Counted from the first letter of the stretch, positions 1 to 14,625 are shown. The stretch: DNA of 64,000 nt from Latrodectus hesperus (GCA_037975125.1 CM075862.1:57335279-57399278), one strand, 5' to 3'. Notes: generated by a model not told the origin, from the sequence alone. Made by a program: numbers and translations.

Positions 1-137
1 CTTCATTTGTCGAGAAGCAATGCCTGGACTGGAATTTCTTCAGGTGCAAAAACAGATCGAAATAGCTGGGAGCAAGGATGGAACTTTAAAAACTAACTTT
101 TCATAGCAAAAACTTCTGGATGAGTTTCGTTTGCAGG

Positions 138-188
138 TATTTAACCATCCATCTTATAGTGCGCAACTATAGGGTGGATATTCAAATA
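138..188. repeat. imperfect hairpin inside the mariner relic
   Basis: Two 22-bp arms (138-159 and 167-188) are inverted copies with a few mismatches around a 7-base loop (TGCGCAA). The hairpin sits where the mariner reading frame breaks down between the PPYS block and the LAPS block. It may be a template-switch scar rather than a functional structure. Confidence 0.6.
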
Positions 189-754
189 CTTCCCAGTGAA
201 AATCTTGCAGCAATTTTTTTCGCGGAGAACAAAACTAGTACTAAGCATTCCACGATTCTTGCTCTGAATGTAGTTTCGCAAGTTCCTTTGATGTGATTAA
301 GAACGTTTAGTGTTTACTATTGCACACTTTGGCAAAAATTCAGAGAGTAGAATGCCTTGTCTATCCCAGAAGTCCATGCACATATATTTCTGCATATATA
401 CAATCTATTTTCAACCGAATCGGATATTTACTGTGACGCCAATTCATCAACTGTTACTTAGTTTCTGGAGACTAGTCTCCAACTCATGTCTCCATCACTT
501 GAAATTATTTTATCGAGGTAATTGACACCTTCATAGTGGTATTGTTGCAGAAAATCAATGTTTATTCCATTTTTTTGTTTGTTGTTCGAGTGTAAGGCTC
601 TTCGGCGACTACTTGGCTCACAACTTCCGAAAGAACAAATGTTTTGTGACGTATTTCTGCAACACAATTAGAGATAATCTGGAAAATTGGCTTTTGCGTT
701 CATTAATTTAACATGATGATTCTGAAGAATGCATTGTCGTACTTGTCTTAGAAA

Positions 755-759
755 TCCAT
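755..759. repeat. target-site duplication of BEL element, left copy
   Basis: TCCAT lies directly before the left LTR and again directly after the right LTR (5596-5600). A 5-bp duplication is typical of BEL/Pao insertion. Confidence 0.85.
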
Positions 760-1068
760 TGTTACGTTTCGTTTTTATTTGAATAATTCCGAATTCGATT
801 TCTCGATCATGTATAAAAATGGAATTCTTTTCAACGTAACATAATAAAATTATGGGCCGAAATATCTACGCGATATTTAAATTGAAGACAGAAATTATCA
901 ATAATGAATTTGAAAAACAGAAGTTCAAATATATTTATTTCTTCACTAAATCAAAACATTGCTCGGCGAGTGCCGGATGCATACTGAAAAAAAAGGTTTT
1001 AGATTACACAATAACGCAAGCAGTCACATGGGTGACGTCACTCGCTTCTCTGGCGATTGGTTGTTACA
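760..1068 (-). repeat. 3' LTR of BEL/Pao element
   Basis: On the plus strand it begins TGTTACG and ends TTGTTACA, giving the usual TG...CA termini. It matches 5286-5595 almost base for base. It carries the same CCAAT box (ATTGG on plus, 1056-1060) and TGACGTCA motif (1033-1040) as the 5' LTR. A purine-rich tract on the minus strand (1069-1084) abuts it, as expected for plus-strand priming. Confidence 0.92.
1033..1060 (-). promoter_or_regulatory. CRE-like and CCAAT motifs in 3' LTR
   Basis: A perfect palindromic TGACGTCA lies at 1033-1040. A CCAAT box (minus strand) lies at 1056-1060, within the first 40 bases of the LTR in element orientation. Both are retained at the same place in the other LTR. 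Binding by CREB/ATF and NF-Y type factors is an inference from the motifs. Confidence 0.45.
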
Positions 1069-1142
1069 TATCCTCCCACCTTTTGTTTCGGGAGAAAACA
1101 AAACCTAAATGAAAAAGAAAAAAGTTAGTTACAATTATAAGA

Positions 1143-4100
1143 TTACAGATTCAGTTTTTTAGGAATTTTCACTAATCGTCCAGTTCTGGTTGTTTTTGGT
1201 AAGTCCTTATCATCACTGAGCAAAATTGTTCTTAGAGAATCACTGGAAATGTCATTTTCTGATACCGGTGACAAATCATTTCCTTCAGCATCTGAAAAGG
1301 AATCTCTTCTCACATTTGATGTAGTTGGGACTTCCTCTTTATCAGTAGTTGCTGAAATCTCTAGGGGAAAAATCCTCTGTATAGGTCGCACTAAAACACC
1401 GGATTGTGTTTTCAATTTCACAGTTCTGGCGATATCATCTTTGCCAGGAATCAACTGCATGACTTTAGCAAGAGGCCAGTTCAAATGTTTTTTATTGTCG
1501 TCTCCGATTAACACGATTTCTCCAACTTGTATTTTTGGAGTTGAACACCTTCTGTTTAGACGCTGTATAAGTTGACCAAGGTATTCCTTTCGAAAACGCA
1601 GCTTTAACTGCTCAGTTACTTTGGCTCGATGTTTAATTCTGATTCGAAAATGCTTGGCTTCAATTTCATCAATATTTGTGGTTACACTCTTTATCTTGGG
1701 ATTGTTTAACATGATCATGGCTGGTGTTATAGGCTTTAGATCTTCAACGTCCTCTGAAAGATATGTGAGTGGACGTGCATTTATAACAGATTCACAATCT
1801 GAGAGTACTGTAAGTAATTCTTCATATGTAAAAACAGTCTTTTCGAGGGTACTTTTAAGAAGATCTTTAACCACTCTAATCAGTTTTTCCCAAAAACCAC
1901 CCCACCAACTCGCGGTTGGAGGGTTGAATTTCCAAGAAATACGTTGGAGGGCTGTTTTGATCGAATGAGCTAATCTTACTCCAATAGCGCAGGATAATAA
2001 CTCCAATCTTGGGATGGTGATGGGTTTTAAAGAAGCTACTCGTGGTTTAGCTCTTAAAAGACAAATTTTTACTTCATTGGAAGTGATAGCTCTAAGGAAA
2101 ACACAAGCGGCATAAGCTACTTTGCTAGCATCCATGAATACATGCATTTGTGTCGAATCATTAATTTCTGTATAGCGGGCTATTTCAACATTATTTAGTA
2201 AATGTAGATCATTAATCCATCTTTTAAAGCTATTCTGATCTTCAGTGGGTAAAGGAGAGTCCCAGGATAGTTTTAATTTCCACATGTCTTGCAATTTAAT
2301 TTTTATGGGTAAAATTGCCGCTGACAATAAACCAATGGGATCAAAAATCTTCTGAATCGTAGCCAAAATTACTCTCTTAGTTATTTTCCCACCTACTTCT
2401 AAAACAAAAGGATCAACCTTAATATCACAGTTACATTTCAAAGTATCACGGTCCAAATTCCATAAAATTCCCAAAACATTGGTAGTGCCAGAACTTTTCG
2501 TAATGTATTTACACTTGACATTGCTCTCCCACCCTCGCAAGTTGAAACATCCACGTGAAAGTACTTCTATAGCTGTTAAAATAAAATGCTCTTGTTCTTT
2601 GATATTGAAAACACCAGAAAGGCAATTGTCTACGTAAAATGATTTTCTTAATTTTTCAATTATTTCGTTGTTTTCTACAAAGGTGTTGTTTAGCAAATGG
2701 GAGATGGATGCTGCTAAGAGAAAAGGGCTGGAAGTAACCCCAAAAACTACTCTACAGTGTCTATAAATGACCATTTCATCTTCGCACGGATAAAAAAAGC
2801 GTAAAAAGTCTCTGTACCTTGGAGCAATAGACAATTGCAAAAAAGCCTTTTCGATATCTGCAGACAGGCCAATGGGATATGAACGAAATCGGTCAATCAG
2901 GTCTGGGATTAATTCAATGAGATTTGGCCCTTTATATAAAAGTTCATTCAAGGACGGCTTGCCACTAGAGGCATCAAAGACTGGTCTTAATTTTGTAGTA
3001 GTGCTTTCGTTTTTGACTATAGGCCTATGTGGTAAATAGTGACATTGCCTGTCGCTTATAATTTCATTTTGGGGTACCCTTTCAATTATATCAAGACACT
3101 CCCATTCCTTAAACACCATTTCGTAATCCTTAATTAATTTTTTATCTTTAGATCGTTTACACATTTTTTGGTGTCTATTCCAAGTTAGTTCCTTGTTATC
3201 GGGCAAACTTGAAGTATCTGTTTTAAAAGGCAAACCTAACTGGTATCTACCAGAAGGGAGTATTTCCAAACCCTCTTGAAAATCTTTTAATAACTCAGAG
3301 TGTACAATATTTATGTTTCTGTTTTCAGAAGGATCTAATATACCAAGATTTTCTAGATTCCAAAATTCACTAACAGATAAATTATTAGCATGCAAAGATA
3401 AAGCACATAAAACAGAGTCATTATTTACATCATAATTATCATTTAATTTCTGCTTTCCAATAACAGTATACCCCAGCCGGGTTTCAATAGCAACTAGACT
3501 TGATTCTAACTTCACAGAATGGCCAGTTAACAACATTCCTGCCACATCGGATCCAATCAAAAGATTTATATCATAATTAGGGATTTCGAAATCACTCAAT
3601 ATAATCCCTTTTTCTTTCAGTTCATGAATAGTCATCATATCAGTCAGTTTAGGAACAAAACCACAAATTTTGTTTTCAGATAAAACCTCAATTTTACAAG
3701 AAAAATCATTTTTCAAACTAGCAATTTTCACATCGTATACTTCATGAGAACAGGGTTTCGTTTCTTGACCACCAAAAAGTCCATGTATTAAAGATAATGA
3801 CCTTTTGGGTTTTAACTTTAATTGTTTAACTATTCCTGAACTGAGGTAAGAACGTTGGGATCCTGTGTCCAAGACTGCTCTTACTAAACACTGTTTCTTT
3901 TGATTCATAACTTTAACAACAAGAGTCATTAAATAAACATTTTCTACTCTAGAATTATTTGACAATACAGTTGTAGATACAGTTTCGTTTTTACTGGCAG
4001 GACTGTTCTCCTTATCTGAATAACACATAAGAGTACAGTGATTTTTATTACAATGAAAACACTTCACCTTAGCCCTGCAATTTTTAGAGGTATGTCCTGT

Positions 4101-4943
4101 TCTCAAACAGGAGTAACAGGCCCCTTTCTGACTAAGAATTTTAATCTTTTGATCAAAATGCATTTTTCTAGCAGCAAAACAATCTTGGCTGGGGTGTTTC
4201 TTATTGCAAAAAAGACAATCAAAATTCCTCTTACCTTGATTTTCTGCTTCTGATGTACTTACAAGGGCGGCAGCTGTAGTAATATTCCCTTCACGGGATT
4301 CCTTGTGTTTGTCGATTCGGGGAGCTCCAAACCCGGTACGGGCGAGCACAACCATTTCTTGTCCTTGAACTTCTTGTCTCAGAAAAGACATCAAATTTTC
4401 TAACGAACGTACTCCTCCGTCAAGTGTACTTCTGTTTCTTTCCCAAGCTATTAGGACACTCTCAGGCAAGCACGATTCCACAAGGGGAGTTAAAAAGTCC
4501 CCGTACTTTTCTTGGGTTCTTCCTAAGCTGTCCAGCGCGCGCAGTTTTGATTCCAGTTCATCGTAAAGAACAGCTAAATCCGTTTTAGTTCGGTTTGAGG
4601 AGGCATTTCTCATTACCATAGTTAACAAGTCTCTGACGTAAACTTGGACAAGTAGATCACTCCGCCCGAAGCGATCCTGTAACTGTTCTATGACTTTGGG
4701 ATAGTTATCCGCTGTTGGCGGGAAGCTTTCTACTAATCTTGCTGCTTTCGATTCTGGCACTATTGCCTGTAGCAAATACTGGAACTTGTCTTCTGGTGGA
4801 ATTCTCTCATCATCATCAATTTTGGAGAACTGACTCCAAAAACCAAGCCATTCTCGAGTCTCACCGGAAAATCGCTTTAGTTCTAACTTCGGGAGCTTGA
4901 ATTGTTTCTTATTTGAGGTATCTTGAGAGACTTCCGTTTTCAT
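1143..4943 (-). CDS. BEL/Pao gag-pol polyprotein, internally deleted
   Basis: This is a 1266-residue open frame. Domains in order are: gag-like DUF1759 region (about 15-200); three zinc knuckles (C243-C255, C276-C289, C295-C307); an aspartic protease with DTGSQ at 359-363; reverse transcriptase with ADIEKAF around D695 and YVDN at 770-773; a Pao-type RNase H region with Asp938 in MDAS and Glu981 in RLELLS; an integrase tail with WWGGFWEK, its Glu1019 being the expected third catalytic residue; and a DUF5641-like C-terminus. Near residue 1000 the frame passes straight from RNase H to the end of integrase, so the zinc-binding domain and both integrase Asp residues are absent. Full-length relatives are usually about 1700-1800 residues. 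The frame is open for 92 codons upstream of this Met, to 5219, with gag-like sequence but no in-frame ATG. Confidence 0.93.
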   Translation of the reverse strand: MKTEVSQDTSNKKQFKLPKLELKRFSGETREWLGFWSQFSKIDDDERIPPEDKFQYLLQAIVPESKAARLVESFPPTADNYPKVIEQLQDRFGRSDLLVQVYVRDLLTMVMRNASSNRTKTDLAVLYDELESKLRALDSLGRTQEKYGDFLTPLVESCLPESVLIAWERNRSTLDGGVRSLENLMSFLRQEVQGQEMVVLARTGFGAPRIDKHKESREGNITTAAALVSTSEAENQGKRNFDCLFCNKKHPSQDCFAARKMHFDQKIKILSQKGACYSCLRTGHTSKNCRAKVKCFHCNKNHCTLMCYSDKENSPASKNETVSTTVLSNNSRVENVYLMTLVVKVMNQKKQCLVRAVLDTGSQRSYLSSGIVKQLKLKPKRSLSLIHGLFGGQETKPCSHEVYDVKIASLKNDFSCKIEVLSENKICGFVPKLTDMMTIHELKEKGIILSDFEIPNYDINLLIGSDVAGMLLTGHSVKLESSLVAIETRLGYTVIGKQKLNDNYDVNNDSVLCALSLHANNLSVSEFWNLENLGILDPSENRNINIVHSELLKDFQEGLEILPSGRYQLGLPFKTDTSSLPDNKELTWNRHQKMCKRSKDKKLIKDYEMVFKEWECLDIIERVPQNEIISDRQCHYLPHRPIVKNESTTTKLRPVFDASSGKPSLNELLYKGPNLIELIPDLIDRFRSYPIGLSADIEKAFLQLSIAPRYRDFLRFFYPCEDEMVIYRHCRVVFGVTSSPFLLAASISHLLNNTFVENNEIIEKLRKSFYVDNCLSGVFNIKEQEHFILTAIEVLSRGCFNLRGWESNVKCKYITKSSGTTNVLGILWNLDRDTLKCNCDIKVDPFVLEVGGKITKRVILATIQKIFDPIGLLSAAILPIKIKLQDMWKLKLSWDSPLPTEDQNSFKRWINDLHLLNNVEIARYTEINDSTQMHVFMDASKVAYAACVFLRAITSNEVKICLLRAKPRVASLKPITIPRLELLSCAIGVRLAHSIKTALQRISWKFNPPTASWWGGFWEKLIRVVKDLLKSTLEKTVFTYEELLTVLSDCESVINARPLTYLSEDVEDLKPITPAMIMLNNPKIKSVTTNIDEIEAKHFRIRIKHRAKVTEQLKLRFRKEYLGQLIQRLNRRCSTPKIQVGEIVLIGDDNKKHLNWPLAKVMQLIPGKDDIARTVKLKTQSGVLVRPIQRIFPLEISATTDKEEVPTTSNVRRDSFSDAEGNDLSPVSENDISSDSLRTILLSDDKDLPKTTRTGRLVKIPKKLNL

Positions 4944-5219
4944 AGTTACTTTACGGCATTTTTCAAAAAGTTCAATATATCTATCACGATATTCTTCTGC
5001 TGTAATGAAATCTTCTTCATATAACCGTTCCGCATCTTTTGAAGTTAAAATTTCGTTTTCTACTTCTTGTTGAGAAACTTCTAATCTTTGAAATTTGTCT
5101 TCTAACTGCGCGGATAAAACCGAAATAACATTCTTATCTACTTCTGGTTTCAGGAATTCTTCTTGAATTTTATTCCCGCAGACTGTAAAGGATGCTCGAA
5201 GCCCTTTTCGTCTTCTGTT
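4944..5219 (-). other. gag N-terminal extension, open but without an in-frame start
   Basis: The gag-pol frame stays open for 92 codons upstream of the Met at 4943. The text is charged and helical in style (for example DAERLYEEDFITAEEY) and matches the expected gag start of BEL elements. A TGA at 5222-5220 closes this frame. The nearest upstream ATG (5232-5230) is in a different frame. A single indel would explain this. I infer that the original start was upstream and that the frame is broken here. Confidence 0.6.
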
Positions 5220-5264
5220 TCAACAAATCCATTCTTCAGTAAAACTTTAATTTCAATCTTCAGG

Positions 5265-5281
5265 CCCCACGTTGGGCGCCA
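5265..5281 (-). promoter_or_regulatory. primer-binding site of BEL element
   Basis: On the minus strand, four bases inside the 5' LTR, the sequence reads TGGCGCCCAACGTGGGG. This is the TGGCGCC-type start common to primer-binding sites of LTR retrotransposons. The tRNA that would prime cannot be named from sequence alone. Confidence 0.7.
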
Positions 5282-5285
5282 CTTA

Positions 5286-5595
5286 TGTTACGTTTCGTTT
5301 TTATTTGAATAATTCCGAATTCGATTTCTCGATCATGTATAACAATGGAATTCTTTTCAACGTAACATAATAAAATTATGGGCCGAAATATCTACGCGAT
5401 ATTTAAATTGAAGACAGAAATTATCAATAATGAATTTGAAAAACAGAAGTTGAAATATATTTATTTCTTCACTAAATCAAAACATTGCTCGGCGAGTGCC
5501 GGATGCATACTCAAAAAAAAAGGTTTTAGATTACACAATAACGCAAGCAGTCACATGGGTGACGTCACTCGCTTCTCTGGCGATTGGTTGTTACA
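5286..5595 (-). repeat. 5' LTR of BEL/Pao element
   Basis: This is the upstream LTR in element orientation, TG...CA bounded on the plus strand, and nearly identical to 760-1068. TGACGTCA lies at 5560-5567 and the CCAAT box at 5583-5587, both in the U3 start. It would drive transcription of the gag-pol frame leftwards. Confidence 0.92.
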
Positions 5596-5757
5596 TCCAT
5601 CATTGATAAGGGATGAACAATTGCTCAGGTGTTCATCTTTTACATTTTGCTTACCTTCGGAAAAATCCAAACACCAACGACATACCATTTGCTTAATGTT
5701 GCATCCGGTCAATATACTAAAGTGGATTTCAACCGGAACTACTTTTTGGGCATTCAA
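5596..5757 (-). pseudogene. mariner-family transposase relic, N-terminal part
   Basis: The minus strand reads as a mariner N-terminal helix-turn-helix region: a Met start at 5757, then [29 protein letters not shown] and a KDEH...INDG stretch. These match the second helix-turn-helix and the R.C..FSEG..... DE block of mariner transposases. The frame runs straight to the BEL target duplication at 5596 and resumes at 759 on the far side of the retrotransposon. It is therefore the 5' half of the gene whose 3' half fills 1-759. Confidence 0.72.
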
Positions 5758-5855
5758 ACATTTTTCACTAACCTCACCTCGCAGTCAGTGCGAGAAAGAA
5801 ATAAGATTCGATATCTTTGCGAACTATAACAACTTTAATATAAGCTATAAGCGAA

Positions 5856-6061
<206 letters not shown>

Positions 6062-6714
6062 AATTTCGTGTCACGATGTATGTTCGCGATAAACTCCGAA
6101 ACTACAGAACGAATTTTGATAAAATTATGCAACCATTTATAATACGGTCCAACTTAAATGATAGAAAAATTTTTATCTTAATTATTGATCTCAATATTTA
6201 TTATTGCAAATTAAATGTTTATTATACGACATTAGTATTTATTTATCAGTTTGTTCAGTAAATTCCTAATAGATGGCGGTTTAGCATCTAAGTTGCACAG
6301 GTATTCGGCAGATGGCGTTGTGTTTATATTTCCAGATTATACGATCTTCGAGAATTAACGTTTGCGCGCAGGCGCGTGGTTGAATATAGAATTTACATAT
6401 ATTTTCATGATGTATTTGACCATTCATATCAAGAACAATTTGTGTTCACATCTTTTTCATCTGAATTACAGTATTTGTTTGATAGCAAGTCATTTTCGTT
6501 TATGTTCTGAACATAATCATACGTCATATTCGTTCATATTCTCAACATAATCATACTATGACAATTTTTTGTGAATCATTTTCATAAATGTACTTTGTAT
6601 TGTGTTATAATTAAGCTGTGTTCAGTTTGAATATTTTTAATATTATAAATACTAAAATAAAATTTTATTTTTTACTGTTTTTCTCTACAAATTTTCATAC
6701 CACCTAGACAACAT

Positions 6715-6856
6715 GTAAGTATTTCTTGATAGCCTTTTATTTTTTTTATTTTTATTTTATAATTTGATAACTATTAATTTATTTAGCCGTACATTTTGAT
6801 CTAATTTACTTATTCAAATGATAAATTATTTTAATTTTTTTAATTATTTAATTTCA
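6715..6856 (+). other. putative leader intron of Helitron A
   Basis: GTAAGT at 6715-6720 and a polypyrimidine stretch ending TTTCAG at 6856 bracket 142 bases. The same donor and acceptor positions are kept in copy B (28143-28009, minus; donor GTAAAT), copy C (42190-42325) and the donor of copy D. This suggests a real intron in the ancestral transcript. Splicing is inferred from sequence only. Confidence 0.45.
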
Positions 6857-6916
6857 GTACAATGCCGTGGTAAAAATCTAACCTTAACAATAAGTATAGT
6901 ACTATATACACGACGT

Positions 6917-7405
6917 ATGCGTGCTAATAGAGTTCATGAATCAGAAGAACAAATTGCAGCAAGAAACGCAGCTCCACGAATCAGAACAGCAGAAATTCGC
7001 AGACAAAAGTCTCGAGAACAGCGTGATGAACGTTTACGACAATATATATTCAGAACAAGATCGGCACGAGAACGGCACATAGCCCCATTTAGAGAACGTG
7101 ACAGAGAGCAATAACAAACCAACCGTGCAATAACACGTGCATCATTCGTTCAACTTGCATTGGAATATGCACCAAACATCAATTACTCTGCACATCTTAA
7201 AATTATAATTGGTGCAATGGATAAAATATGCCAATATTGTCAAGCGTTAAAATTCCGCAATGAAACGACCGGTATGTGTTGTGCATGTGGAAACATTGTA
7301 CTGGCATCTCTTCCTATTCCACCGGAACCTTTAAAAGCATTTCTTGCTGTGGCGACTCATTATTTTTACGAAAGATACGCAAATTCAATTCTTGCTTCCA
7401 AATGA
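6917..7405 (+). pseudogene. Helitron A N-terminal Arg-rich and Cys-rich region
   Basis: From an ATG at 6917 the frame reads a charged block (AARNAAPRIRTAEIRRQKSR) ending at a stop at 7112-7114. It continues at 7115-7405 with EYAPNINYS and a Cys cluster CQYCQALKFRN...CCACG. These match the conserved region upstream of the Rep domain in animal Helitron proteins. A premature stop separates the two pieces. Copy B carries the same region at 27458-27970 on the minus strand. Confidence 0.65.
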
Positions 7406-7822
7406 CGTCCTTTGGCGCCAACTAAAATTTGCAATTGCACATCTGATGGAAATAATTATGAAACTACTTTCAAAATCCAAGGCCAAGTGTACCACAAGTT
7501 TGGGTGATTAATGCTAATGCCTAATGATGATCCAAAGTTTCACCAAATTTATTTTATGGGCAGTTGTGAGGACCGCGTGACATTGTTCATATAACTTCAG
7601 ACCTTCATCGTTCGTCTGACGCACTTCAATATCCCTTAATATTCTGGCAAGGGCAGGATGAATATCACATCAACATCAAACAGCGTGATCGAATCACTCG
7701 TACGTTTAATTATCTATACTATTTAATTCCTTATTTTGGTGATTTTAATTTCTTACTCTTAATTTTTCTAACCATTTAATAACTCATTTTTTTGTAATGA
7801 AATTAATAAAAAAGTTAGTACA

Positions 7823-8822
7823 ATGAACTACTACGCCCATCGATTGATGATTATACTTAATCAAGATAAATATATCCTTTGATATTGTCAACTATTCCAT
7901 CATTACGTTGTGAATATGTTCGCTAAGATCGAAAGTGAACGTTTACGGTATATTAGATACAATCAGGCTAAATTAAGATCAGAGGAGTACATCCATTTAC
8001 GAGATGCTATCATCGGAAACATCGATGAAAATTTAAACGCCAATGACATCGGAACTGCATGTATTTTACCTTCAAGCTACATCGGCAGTCCACGGAGAAT
8101 GCAGGAATACGCACTAGATGCGATGACTTATGTACGTCATTACAGTCGACTTGATTTGTTTATTACATTTATATGTAATCCAAATTGGGAAGAAATAAAA
8201 AGTTTGTTATTACCAGGCAAAAAATCACTACATCGTTATTATATCGCTGCACGTGTGTTCAAACAAAATTTAAAATCTTTAATTGATTTAATCGTAAAAT
8301 ATTCAGTTTTTGGTAACACACGTTGCTGGGTGTATTCTATTGAGTGGCAAAAGCAAGGTTTGCCACATTCTCATATTTTTGTTTGGCTTGAAGATAAAAT
8401 CTGTCCTGACGAAATTGACCAAATAATTTCTGTCGAAATTCCTGATCCGCTAACTGACTTAGAATTGTTTGATATTGTTACCAGTCACATGATCCACGGA
8501 CCGAGCGTTGCTTTTAACATGACATCACCATGCATGGAAGAAGGAAGGTGTAAGAAACGTTTTTCGACTCCCTTTACCAATGTTACTTTTACAGATATCG
8601 ATGGTTATCCATTGTATCGACGCAAAGAACTTGAGAATGGTGATCACACATTTACAATGCGAATGTCGAATTCTAGAAATTCTAGAAAAATTCTAATCAG
8701 TGGTGTGTTCCATACTCACAATTGCTGTCAAAAGCATATAAGGCTCATATTATTGCCGAGTTTTGCAGTTCCACATCAAATCCATTTAATACATTTGTAA
8801 ATATGTTAATAAAGGAAGTGAT
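7823..8822 (+). pseudogene. Helitron A Rep (HUH endonuclease) domain
   Basis: Reading starts near MNYYAHRLMI (7823), with a stop near 7880, then runs open from 7910 to 8690. The HUH motif is intact: GLPHSHIFVW with the two His codons at 8366-8368 and 8372-8374. The fold-typical DIDGYPLYRR block follows. The frame then shifts near 8680-8700. The two catalytic Tyr codons of the YxxxY motif survive at 8790-8792 and 8802-8804, in YICKYVNKGSD, but a TAA at 8787-8789 lies directly before them. The domain would nick and rejoin DNA during rolling-circle transposition. This copy is dead through frameshift and stops. Confidence 0.75.
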
Positions 8823-9829
8823 TTGACTGTATTTGAAGTACAAAATATAAACAAAAATAACGAAATAGAAAGATACCAGATGAGTAGATATATAAGCAGC
8901 AGCGAAGCTATCTGGCGTATTTTCAGTTTTCCCATACACGAAAGAGAACCTTCTGTACAGCATCTTGAAGTATATCTTGAAAACGGTCAACGAGTATATT
9001 TAACCTAAGAAAATATTCTCCAAAGAGCATTTGAGACACCGAAAATGACACTAACTGAATTCTTTACATTATGTCAAAAATCTGATGTATTCGGCCAATT
9101 CGCAAAAACATTATTATATACCGATGTTCCTCGCTATTTTACATAGAATAAAATAGGGAAAAAGTGGGAGCCACGTAAGCAAGGAAACCCACATCCATCG
9201 ATCCCAGGCATATTTAAAGCTAAGACATTAGGGCGACTTTATACCGTACATCCTAAACAACGTGAATGCTTCTTTTTGCATTTATTGCTGGTGAATATTC
9301 CCGGACCAACATCTTTCGAATATTTGCGAACAGTGAACGGTCGAGTGTTCAATACAAAGCAAGATGCATGTTGCGAGTTGCCACTACTGGAAGCAAATAA
9401 TCATTGGGACTTGACACTTGTTGATGCAGCGTTGACATCCACACTGAATAATATTTGTTTACTGTTTGCAATAATTTTGACATGTTTTCCAACACAATCA
9501 TCGACTCTTTGGGAAAAATATAAGAACTATATGACTGAAGATAAACTGCATTGAATTAGACGAACAAATCAATGTCCAAATTTAGAATTCACACCAAAGA
9601 TGTATAATGAAACATTAGTGTTGATCGAGTATTTATGTATTTTAATTTCAAATTTGCCATTTAGTCATTATGGAATACCATCACCGGATCTCCCGGCTGT
9701 CGACTTAGTTAACACTGATTTGCAACGAGAAAAACAGTACAATGACGTTGGCATAGCTACAATTCTTGCGAATAATGAGCCATTACTGACAGCCGAACAA
9801 AAAATATTTATAATCGGATAATGCTGACC
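8823..9829 (+). pseudogene. Helitron A linker between Rep and helicase
   Basis: Collinear with copy B, the frame reads FEVQNINKNNEIERYQ, SSSEAIWRIFSFPIHERE, a run around PHPSIPGIFKAKTLGRLY, and TEDKLH...NQCPNLEF. It has in-frame stops at about 9006, 9145 and 9552. This is the conserved region joining the HUH domain to the Pif1-type helicase. No separate function can be assigned. Confidence 0.65.
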
Positions 9830-14598
<4,769 letters not shown>

Positions 14599-14625
14599 CA
14601 CTGCTGGTCATCATAAATACAAAAC
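14599..14625 (+). repeat. left terminal inverted repeat of Tc1 element
   Basis: The 27 bases starting CACTGCTGGTC pair with the reverse complement of 15858-15884, with roughly 20 of 27 matches. A CAAAAC block is shared at the same offset in both ends. Confidence 0.6.

Larger units (their letters stand above)
1..759 (-). pseudogene. mariner-family transposase relic, central and C-terminal part
   Basis: The minus strand carries pieces of a mariner transposase in shifting frames. At 78-1 it reads LAPSYFDLFLHLKKF, matching the block around the third catalytic Asp of mariner enzymes (family pattern APSD). Tyr stands where that Asp is expected. Around 480-560 there is a GDMSW block resembling the GDETW box of the first Asp. 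Around 590-650 a frame reads SLTLEQQTKKW, like the linker before the catalytic domain. The stretch that should hold the second Asp (HDN box) is missing between about 215 and 245. Several frameshifts and stops are present. The gene continues beyond the window on the left. Its N-terminal part lies at 5596-5757, beyond the inserted BEL element. Confidence 0.72.
760..5595 (-). mobile_element. BEL/Pao LTR retrotransposon, nearly complete, integrase core deleted
   Basis: This is a 4.8-kb element in minus orientation. It has two LTRs of about 310 bp, a 5-bp TCCAT target duplication, a primer-binding-like site next to the 5' LTR (5265-5281), a purine-rich tract next to the 3' LTR (1069-1084) and one long gag-pol frame. 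By eye the LTRs differ by about three substitutions and one A-run indel, so the insertion is young. The interior lacks the end of RNase H and most of integrase, so the copy cannot be autonomous. It interrupts a mariner relic whose two halves lie at 1-759 and 5596-5757. Confidence 0.93.

Noticed and set aside
852..1112. Open frame of 86 codons at 852 and the matching one at 5378
   Set aside because: Both lie in the LTRs of the BEL element and run antisense to it; they are duplicated because the LTR is duplicated.
1249..1968. Plus-strand frames at 1249-1575 and 1621-1968
   Set aside because: They are antisense shadows of the BEL polyprotein frame.
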